13,101 nucleotides of DNA. Origin: Rhypophila decipiens. Taxonomy: Eukaryota > Ascomycota > Sordariomycetes > Sordariales > Naviculisporaceae. The stretch lies in the NCBI GenBank assembly GCA_033297075.1, contig MU858404.1:1-13101 (forward strand), read 5' to 3'. The notes beneath the pieces are model-generated. The model ran no database searches, was not told the origin of the DNA, and saw only the letters and a list, made by a program, of their open reading frames with translations. The translations under genes and the position numbers were made by a program. Shown here piece by piece: positions 7,086 through 13,101 of the stretch. Positions within the stretch are counted from its first letter, which is position 1. Each line of letters starts with the position of its first letter.

Positions 7086-8480
7086 TTAAGCTGTTTGCTC
7101 AGACTCAAAAATAACCCGCTGCATATACTCGACCGAATAAGCACGAAAAAGCTTCTTAGGACTCTCTACCCAGCTCTCAACCTCGCGCCAAATCCTTCGC
7201 AGACCCTCAGAGCCGTCGTCGCCAAAGTGATCCCGTAATCGGGCAAAACTGCACAAGCCATCGGTGCCGAGGAGTTTCATGAGGTCATAGGCGCCTTCAC
7301 GGACATACAGGCTCTTGGACAGCTTTGCGCCGCTCCAGTCCACGATGACGGGAGCATACAAGATATGCGGTGTTTTCCCGACCGCCCGGCGCCTCGCGGC
7401 CGACCACTCAGCCAACGGCCGGTACAAGAACACCTCTTGATAGGTCCCTGCGTAGTCGCCACCCGTGACGCGGATATTATGTGCCTTGTCGTCGAGGAGG
7501 TGCGACATGCTGCGAATCAGGTTGCGCGTCGGTGCGTTTGCCTCGATGCGCGCTGCCTCAGCTGGCTTCGACACCCGGATGCTATGTGGGCCGTGACTTG
7601 GGCATTGGAAGGTGATGGTTGATTTGTTGTACGTGTTGAGCAGGCCGTGCTTCTCGGCGAGACCACACCCCTCCACCGGACAAGCAGCGCGGAGCGCCAA
7701 GACGCCGTGTTTCGGCGAGAGCTGTCGCCCTAATGTCTCGTGCCGAGATACTATGTACTTGAGGATCTTGGGGATCGACGGGCCCGAGAAAAAGTCGGAC
7801 TGAAATGCTGTCGTGTAGGCGATCCCGGACCAGCTGGACAAGAAGCGAAGCACCACATTATAGTCGTCTGTGAAGTCGGATGGCCCGGCGACTCGGTACG
7901 CCCGTTGGTATTGTACCCCATCAACCGTGACGCCTTTTCCGTCGACGGGCGCCGTGTCGACGAATGTAATCTTGACCGTAACCGCCGGTGCTTGCCCGAC
8001 CAAGCCGGCTTCTTGGGCTATCTTCTCCATTCGCTCACGCATCCGCCGTGCAAAGGAAAATGCAAGGCAAAAGACGACCAGGGTTCCCACATGGGGGGAG
8101 TTGTTGGGCTGTAGTCCGGCGTGGATGACAATCGGGCGAGTAGGGAGTGGCGGTCTAGAGCCGGATCTCCAGCGCCCGAGGACCTCATCGTCCACCAGGG
8201 AAGATAAGATTGGGCCAACAAGGTCATTCTGAAATGCATATGAACCGCCCCCTAGAGGATGCTGGACCTGGCCGTTGTGGAAGCCGGCAAAGATGGGATT
8301 GTCAGGATTCAAGGTGGGCACAAAATCCCTGATTGCCGATAATATTTGCTTGCTAATCTCCTCTTTCCCTTTCAATTGATCGCGTCCTTGTCCACTTCTG
8401 TCCAGAAGTAGCGTGAGCTGCTCAACTAGGCGTCCGGCACGGGCGGACTGGGTGTTGAGCTTGTGGGTAACGTTTGCCAT
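7086..8480 (-). CDS. Stand-alone class I aminoacyl-tRNA-synthetase-like protein (464 aa)
   Basis: An uninterrupted frame runs from ATG 8478-8480 to TAA 7086. Class I synthetases bind ATP in a Rossmann (HUP) fold through HIGH and KMSKS motifs. Here 'GLQPNNSPHVGT' (residues 122-133) fits the pattern P-S-G-x-x-H-x-G-N of class I lysyl-tRNA synthetase, with H130 and G132 kept. 'SGAKLSKSL' (383-391) fits KMSKS. 'ITFVDTAPVDG' (171-181) fits the strand after the HIGH helix. A Cys cluster at C267, C272 and C293 with H296 or H299 could bind zinc. Only about 70 residues follow KLSKS, so the usual C-terminal anticodon-binding helices appear absent or minimal. Residues 1-110 look like an added helical region. 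Eukaryotic cytosolic lysine charging uses the unrelated class II enzyme, so this is probably not a housekeeping gene. It may be a paralogue that activates an amino acid or small molecule. The class I LysRS resemblance is by motif only; another class I subgroup is possible. Confidence 0.6.
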   Translation of the reverse strand: MANVTHKLNTQSARAGRLVEQLTLLLDRSGQGRDQLKGKEEISKQILSAIRDFVPTLNPDNPIFAGFHNGQVQHPLGGGSYAFQNDLVGPILSSLVDDEVLGRWRSGSRPPLPTRPIVIHAGLQPNNSPHVGTLVVFCLAFSFARRMRERMEKIAQEAGLVGQAPAVTVKITFVDTAPVDGKGVTVDGVQYQRAYRVAGPSDFTDDYNVVLRFLSSWSGIAYTTAFQSDFFSGPSIPKILKYIVSRHETLGRQLSPKHGVLALRAACPVEGCGLAEKHGLLNTYNKSTITFQCPSHGPHSIRVSKPAEAARIEANAPTRNLIRSMSHLLDDKAHNIRVTGGDYAGTYQEVFLYRPLAEWSAARRRAVGKTPHILYAPVIVDWSGAKLSKSLYVREGAYDLMKLLGTDGLCSFARLRDHFGDDGSEGLRRIWREVESWVESPKKLFRAYSVEYMQRVIFESEQTA

Positions 8481-8678
8481 TGTGACTGTGTATTGGATTC
8501 AGTTGTTTTTGAGACTTTTCGTAACGGAAAAAGGGTAATGAGGTAGTAATTGAGGAGGGTTTCAAATATTGTAAAGTAGGAAATAAAAATCACTGGGTAA
8601 CATACTATCTCAGAATGTCTAAAACGTCGATATAAAGGCCTTCTTATTTCAAGCAAAGTACAAAATTCACATATCGTC

Positions 8679-8688
8679 TAGGCGCCTA
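8679..8688. other. Perfect 10-bp palindrome TAGGCGCCTA
   Basis: The palindrome lies about 200 bp upstream of the synthetase-like start, at the edge of a G/A-rich block. It could be a binding site for a dimeric regulator or the mark of an old mobile element. Nothing else in the window repeats it. Confidence 0.35.
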
Positions 8689-9607
8689 AGGGGAGGGGAG
8701 GAGGAGATGAGGAAGGGGGGAGGCGTAGATTGGGCCAACAGGCGCTCTCTACTTTCAAATATAGCAGACGCTGTCTTTCGTAGCTGGCCAACTAGAGGCG
8801 TGACACAAACAACAGGTTTACTGACTGCGCCGCCAGCCTTTTCGAGAGAACAACGAGGAGGACTCAAGAGGATAAGAGAGGAGCGTAACCGCCGCACAAC
8901 TGGACAAAGGAACTATTGCCCCTCGACGTTGGTTTTGCAGTTTGTTAAATTTAAAGAGAGCATAATTAATTCTTATAACTATGCGGTAGGGTATTGAACC
9001 TTGACAGCAGTCAAAGTATCAGAATGCACACTGATCAATTATCCGGCGGGTGAATTACAAGACTCCATGTCCGTCAAATCAACAGAGGTGTAGCACGGGG
9101 TAGTCCAACTGTCAGAGCTTGGGAGGAAAGGTAACAGTCTTCACACGGCGTGGAACTGGTTGTGGTCCTAAGGGCGCTAACAGTCTCAATTCTAAATATA
9201 AATTTCTATAGCTCCAAAGTGCCTTACAAAAGGAAAAGGATACAATAAAAATGGCAACAAGTCCGCTGCTTTTCAAGCAGTGATGATTGAACTGTCTTAG
9301 ATGCATTGACAGTACATTGGCAACTTCTCCCGAACCGGGTATCAAATTGGCCTCACCCACACGTCCACAGGACAGTTGTCGATTATGCAGCGCAGTTGGT
9401 CGGTTGGCTCACAATGATAGTACCCATATACACTTTTGTTGGTGTCTACCCTGCTTCCAACACGCCATGCCATTATATAAGGACGGGTGGTTCTGGGTAG
9501 TACCGTGGCACAGGCGGTTGAGCAATCCTGCTAGACAATGCGGGGACTGAGGAACCACTGAGCGGCCAAGAAGGCACACTCTCATAAGTCCCACTCAGCA
9601 GATAAAT

Positions 9608-9635
9608 CACCAACCAACTGGCGAATCGGTTGGTG
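9608..9635. repeat. Short hairpin, 8-bp arms with 12-nt loop
   Basis: CACCAACC (9608-9615) pairs perfectly with GGTTGGTG (9628-9635). It lies just before the open-frame fragment at 9640-9885, far from either intact gene. There is no T-run as in a terminator. Its role is unknown and chance is possible. Confidence 0.4.
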
Positions 9636-9639
9636 CTAG

Positions 9640-9885
9640 CACTGGACAGCATATTTCCGCGACCAACACCACCGTCAATTTAGTGTGCTTCACTTCCCTT
9701 TTGGGCTCAAAGAAATGGAGCATTTGAAGATTGTGGGCGAGGACAAAGGCGTGGAAGGAAATCCTAAGGCGGATAACTTCGCGGCGATGGAGTCTTGGTT
9801 GAAGATTAATGCGTTAAGAGGCGTAGTAGCCGATATTCCGTCTTGGATATGTTACTTTACTGCCTTCTTGCTGGCCATGTCCTGA
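9640..9885 (+). pseudogene. Unassigned open-frame fragment with a hydrophobic C-terminus
   Basis: The frame is open from 9640 (TAG just before it) to TGA 9883-9885. The first ATG is at 9715. The peptide has protein-like composition ('GLKEMEHLKIVGEDKGVEGN') and ends in a hydrophobic stretch ('SWICYFTAFLLAMS') long enough for one membrane segment. I recognise no family. It could be the last exon of a membrane or NAD(P)-binding protein, a small gene of 56 residues from the ATG, or chance. No upstream exon was found. Confidence 0.25.
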
Positions 9886-10105
9886 GACTACTAAATAGTA
9901 GACATATATTCCCGTCTGTGCTACCTGCCTGTACAAGTCTCACAATGGGGGGAAGAAGAAAAAAGAACATACAGATTGCCTAACGTTATAGCATTCCAAT
10001 AACCACTATTTATTTGTCCGTATATCTGAGTTGTCTTGCCTATGCATTGATTCTCCAACCCTATCTTTATTTCACAAGATTGAAGCATTCTTTCGGTTCT
10101 ATTTA

Positions 10106-12019
10106 TCACCACCAGATCATGCCATCCCACAGTTCCGTGGTCCACCCGGCCGGCTTGGGCTCCCAGGTAATGTCGCTGAGCGAACTGACGTTCATGTAGG
10201 CAGGATGGCGCACATCCTCGAGGCCAAAGGTGCATTTCGTGTACTTGCCCTTGTCTGCCGCCGGGTAATCGTCGCTCCAGGCGCAGTCTAGGGTCGGGAT
10301 GGTGACGCTTGCGGTTACCGTCATTAGGTATCTAAGGAAACGGAGAGTAAATTAGTGGGAGGACACTGAACGAAAAAAAAAAAGAAAGAAACATACGGAT
10401 GCTTCTTATCAACGTCATTACACTCCGTGATACGCTTGAGCGTGAACCTTCGCGTGGCCGAGTCGTATCGGACCTGGCACAGATAACTGCTGTTCCTCCC
10501 CGCTACCGACCCGGGTGCATAGCAATCCACCCACTTGGTCCCGTCTGTCTGGAACCCGCTGGTGCCCTGGAGTAGCGGAATCTTCATCCGGTTAGCGAAC
10601 CCACCCCCAAGGTTGTGCTCGTTGGCAAGCAACTGGACCTCGGCGCCGGTGACCCGACCGTTCCTGTCGTTGTACATGGTCAGCATGAAGAGGTCAATGT
10701 CCCACCCGGTGATCGTCAAGTGCCGAAGGAGACAAGCGCCGGGTTTTGACATTAATATATCGGGCTCTTCGAGTGCGTACGGGGGAAGAGGGGTCGAAGA
10801 AAGGATTGGAGATCGCGAGAGAGGGATAGCGGTATTGGGGCCGTTGCAGGTGGTCTCGCGGAACGGAGGCGGAGGAACGTCTGTCCGCCAGGTCGGGGTC
10901 ATACCGCTGGTGGTGGTGCAGCTGACGATCGGCACGGTCGCGGTGCCAGTGGCGGTGATTTGGATTCTAAACAGTTGCGACCACGAACAAGTTTCCTTTT
11001 AGCTGTATGTGAAGTGGAGGATCCAATCAGAACTTATGGAAGGGGGAAAAACGTACGGTCGATCCTGGCCATCCTGGTCGCACTGCCAGGTCTGCGTGAC
11101 CTGGAGGGTCGAGGTATTGTTGTCCCGGAGAAGCAAGGCGCGCGTCTGAGTATAATAATCGCGCATAGGGGACAAGCCCGCCTCGCAGTACACAGGCTGC
11201 TCTTTAGTCACCGCCGCGGAGCCTAAGGGAATCATGGCGCCGCTACACACAGCCGTTTTGTTCAGCATGGCATTGAACAGCCCGAGCTGGAACCCGATGC
11301 CGTTGGTGTAGCATATGGGGCCACCGAAAATAGGGACATCCGGGGGCAAGTATATACATGGTCTGTCTCGATCGAACCAGACCACATCCCTCACTTGCCA
11401 GAGAGGCTGCTTCTGGGGATCCTGACAGTCGGACGCGAGTTGGCCCGGAAGGGGCTCAAGGTACTTCGGGGTACCTGCCACAGGTTTGATGATGGTAGCG
11501 TGGACCAAGGCCATACGGCGCAAGGCGGTGCAATTTCCATTCCCGTCGCAGTAAGTAGGAACAGAGATTGTGCCAGTGGCTTCAAAGTCCAGTCTATATA
11601 TACCCATTGTATTTGAGCAAGGGGTACGCTAGAAAGTCGTCATACAATATAGCTTACCTTATTGGAGTGTCCTTCCATGACCTGTCATCGCAAAGCCATG
11701 TCTGGCTAACAGTGACTTGTACAGCATCATTTCCAAAGCTCGCATTCATCTCCGTCCTGCGGACCGTTTCTTGTTCTGCTCGACAAATGCCGCTGTTAAC
11801 CTGGCACACCACGGTAGCGGAGTAGTTGTTGGCTGTGTTTGTCACTCGAAGTGATCCGGTCTTTCCTTTGACGAATTGCAACTCGTCAAGCCTGAAAGCC
11901 GGTGTCCAGAAAGATTGCTGCGTACAATTTGTTGTAACCTGCGCAGCGCTTTGCTGAGAGAACACGGCAGCGAGGAGGACTGCCCGCAGACAGAAGAACG
12001 CCGCGGAAAACATCGCCAT
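10106..12019 (-). CDS. Secreted modular protein, four exons, 564 aa
   Basis: The spliced coding sequence uses 12019-11658, 11593-11057, 10966-10397 and 10331-10106 (ATG 12019, TGA 10106; 1695 nt). The first 26 residues form a signal peptide (MAMFSAAFFCLRAVLLAAV, then SAA before Q), so the protein is probably secreted. Several N-glycosylation sites (NYS, NAS, NKT, NTS, NSS, NVS) and many cysteines fit that. The body is modular: exons 2, 3 and 4 open with related strands (ATGTISVPTYC, ATGTATVPIVSC, ASVTIPTLDC), and exons 1, 2 and 3 close with related strands (VSQTWLCDD, VTQTWQCDQ, LKRITECND) followed 8-9 residues later by Pro. All three introns have phase 2 and sit at this junction, so exons 2 and 3 (537 and 570 nt) are symmetric. 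I do not recognise the family; no catalytic motif is visible. A wall-associated, adhesive or effector-like role is conceivable but unsupported. Confidence 0.85.
10332..10396 (-). other. Secreted-protein gene intron 3 (65 nt)
   Basis: On the minus strand the donor is CC|GTATGT, an ACTAAT branch site lies in the middle, and the acceptor is CCTTAG. Phase 2. A long T-run lies just after the donor. Splicing joins 'DKKHP' to 'YLMTVTASVTIP' in frame. Confidence 0.85.
10967..11056 (-). other. Secreted-protein gene intron 2 (90 nt)
   Basis: The donor is CC|GTACGT and the acceptor is GTTTAG. A GCTAAA stretch may serve as branch site. Phase 2. Splicing joins 'GQDRP' to 'IQITATGTATVP' in frame and restores the module pattern. 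Confidence 0.85.
11594..11657 (-). other. Secreted-protein gene intron 1 (64 nt)
   Basis: The donor is AAG-context GTAAGC and the acceptor is ATATAG, phase 2. An earlier TTCTAG would give an intron of only 29 nt and the wrong frame, so the later AG is preferred. Splicing joins 'KDTPI' through a split Arg codon to 'LDFEATGTISVP'. Confidence 0.75.
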
Positions 12020-12103
12020 CCATGAATCTCACAGTAGAAATACCGAGAGTATTTACGTTGTCGTTCTCAAATCTAGGGATCCTGATGTAGGTCGTCAAAC
12101 TGA

Positions 12104-12110
12104 TATATAT
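12104..12110 (-). promoter_or_regulatory. Possible TATA box of the secreted-protein gene
   Basis: A TATATAT stretch on the minus strand lies about 85 nt upstream of the ATG at 12019, a reasonable distance for a fungal core promoter. No other element was identified, and AT runs are common here. Confidence 0.3.
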
Positions 12111-12561
12111 CCAAGTACAAAACTCCCCGGCTAAAGACTGAGGGGCTCCTCCATCCTCCCTTCGCACCGCTAAATAGCCGGTTATTTGAAAACATATCAT
12201 CTTGTATAATGATCTAGAAGGTAGGTCCTATTGCATGCTTTATTGTTACCAAATGACCGTGAAGACGGATAAGTTCAGTGACATCCATCAAAGAGTAGCC
12301 TATACCACTCAGCTGGTGACATCCACCAATATTGTCAACAAACCCAGTGACGCACCTGCAGCATACAGATAGGACCTTGCCTTTCATGGTATTAAATTTA
12401 ATGCGAAGAAGCGAGGTTGAGTTTTTAACGATCTCCTGCTGCTTTCCACGGCTCCCCTACTAACAGGACGACATATTGCCACATTAACATGTGTTCGTCG
12501 GCCATATGTGCTCCAGAACAGGCGCGGTTCTTCAACTGCATCGGCGAAACACAGTCCCGTG
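12111..12561. other. Gene-free stretch
   Basis: I see no supported gene between the secreted-protein promoter region and the open frame at 12562. Two near-identical 10-13-nt copies of GTGACATCCA-C/T-CA occur at about 12279 and 12317; otherwise nothing stands out. Confidence 0.45.
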
Positions 12562-12936
12562 TTAGCTGAGTGTGACCTTCCTGCCCCACTGATCTAGTTC
12601 GTTAGTAATGTCAATCGTACATCCCACCTTTGTCGTGCCCAGTTCGTCGCGCGCCCAGTCAAGATCTATGATAGGGTCGATGTGGTCCTCAAAGGTAAAT
12701 CTCTTGTTAGGGAGGAGAGTTGAGAGGTATGTGCAGTAGGTTTTAAAGCGGATGGTTGTTATGACTTGGTGTTGCCGTGATATTATCGCGGAGATGTCGA
12801 GGTGGTGGTTCAGGGGAGGGCCGGGGGAGAGCCGGGGGAGGTGCCGACCGAGGTAGGCTGCCAGTTGGGCATGGGGGGTTTGGACCAGGGATGTTTTTGA
12901 GCATTTGGCGGCTGTTGTCCTACTTGTCGTGTACAA
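12562..12936 (-). CDS. Coding-like open frame without ATG, unknown function (possible 3' exon)
   Basis: The minus-strand frame is open for 124 codons to TAA 12562-12564. Its start-like codon is TTG and it contains no Met codon, so an upstream exon or decay is required. The C-terminal 65 residues look like real protein: 'TYLSTLLPNKRFTFEDHIDP', then 'IIDLDWARDELGTTKVGCTI', then 'DITNELDQWGRKVTLS'. The N-terminal part is Pro/His-rich and could be non-coding. The upstream minus-strand sequence (12937-13101) gives no ATG exon before the palindromic repeats at the edge. I recognise no family. It may be the 3' exon of a gene starting outside the window, or a gene cut by the repeat. Confidence 0.35.
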   Translation of the reverse strand: MYTTSRTTAAKCSKTSLVQTPHAQLAAYLGRHLPRLSPGPPLNHHLDISAIISRQHQVITTIRFKTYCTYLSTLLPNKRFTFEDHIDPIIDLDWARDELGTTKVGCTIDITNELDQWGRKVTLS

Positions 12937-13016
12937 AGCTACGGCAACTGAATGCCGGTGCTAGGCAGGAGTTAGTGATGGCCAGATTGATTCTGGGAGA
13001 CGGAGGCAGGGTGGGC

Positions 13017-13101
13017 GACGATAATCTTATCGCCGATAAATTGAATCAATAATTTTTATCGCCGATATTGACGATATCGACTGATATCGACGATAATGCA
13101 T
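13017..13101. repeat. Cluster of CGATA/TATCG palindromes at the window edge
   Basis: The 13-nt inverted repeat TTATCGCCGATAA (13027-13039) recurs as TTATCGCCGATA (13056-13067). CGATATCG lies at 13072-13079, GATATCGA at 13083-13090, and GACGATAA occurs at both ends (13017-13024 and 13089-13096). The DNA is AT-rich compared with its left neighbour. It may be the terminal or subterminal part of a transposable element, or a satellite-like array running out of the window. Confidence 0.6.

Larger units (their letters stand above)
8481..10105. other. Long mostly gene-free stretch between the synthetase-like and secreted-protein genes
   Basis: The left 150-200 bases should contain the promoter of the minus-strand synthetase-like gene (start at 8480); no clear TATA box was seen. 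The rest holds a purine-rich block at 8687-8725, a palindrome, a hairpin and one open-frame fragment (listed separately). Open frames on both strands at 8667-8997 overlap each other and match nothing I know. The right end should hold the 3' region of the secreted-protein gene. Confidence 0.45.

Noticed and set aside
7365..8232. Several plus-strand open frames opposite the synthetase-like gene
   Set aside because: They are shadows of the minus-strand gene, which alone has motifs, good composition and a proper start.
8210..8742. A shared 13-mer GATTGGGCCAACA near 8210 and 8729
   Set aside because: About one 13-base match is expected by chance in 13 kb, and similarity does not extend.
8960..9030. 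A B-box-like GGTTCAATACC on the minus strand, hinting at a tRNA gene
   Set aside because: The flanking T-stem pairs poorly, and no acceptor stem, D-arm or anticodon arm can be drawn around it.
10535..11616. Plus-strand open frames opposite the secreted-protein gene
   Set aside because: They overlap well-supported exons with conserved splice sites, and have no family motifs.
12777..13052. Plus-strand Gly/Arg-rich open frame near the right edge
   Set aside because: It is antisense to the better minus-strand frame and runs into the palindromic repeats.

Overview
This window looks like nuclear DNA of a filamentous ascomycete (Pezizomycotina, probably Sordariomycetes). The evidence is short spliceosomal introns of about 64-90 nt with GTATGT/GTACGT/GTAAGC donors and, in several, CTAA-type branch points; CT-rich leaders; NACHT/WD40 genes of the fungal STAND (NLR-like) type with near-identical 126-bp WD repeats; and signs of decay that partly resemble repeat-induced point mutation. 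No bacterial-type operon, tRNA, rRNA or CRISPR array was seen. The species cannot be named from the sequence.

Layout, left to right. Positions 1-1158 hold no convincing gene; the right end is the probable promoter and leader of the next gene. Positions 1159-4576 (+) are a broken NWD-type NLR gene: N-terminal domain, NACHT NTPase, then only about 2.5 WD40 repeats. It has two frameshifts in A-runs, one in-frame stop after the third intron, and a truncated tail. Positions 4608-4886 (-) are an ATG-less fragment that may come from another NTPase. Positions 4994-5961 (+) are a second relic, with one ankyrin-like stretch, a +1/-1 frame excursion and three in-frame TAG codons.

Two intact single-exon genes on the minus strand follow. 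One is a 213-residue protein with an ASCH/PUA-like domain (6071-6712). Upstream of it is a 464-residue stand-alone class I aminoacyl-tRNA-synthetase-like protein (7086-8480) with an HVG signature, a Zn-ribbon-like Cys cluster and a KLSKS loop, but little room for an anticodon-binding domain. About 1.6 kb of mostly gene-free DNA follows (8481-10105).

Positions 10106-12019 (-) hold an intact four-exon gene for a 564-residue secreted protein. Its introns fall at the ends of repeated modules and all have phase 2, so it appears to have grown by exon duplication. Positions 12562-12936 (-) are a coding-like open frame without an ATG. The right edge (13017-13101) is a cluster of CGATA/TATCG palindromes.

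The left half therefore reads as a graveyard of innate-recognition (STAND/ankyrin) genes. The middle pairs an RNA-binding-type ASCH domain with an orphan tRNA-synthetase-like enzyme, and the right third carries a modular secreted protein. The functional link between the middle two genes is inference from adjacency only.
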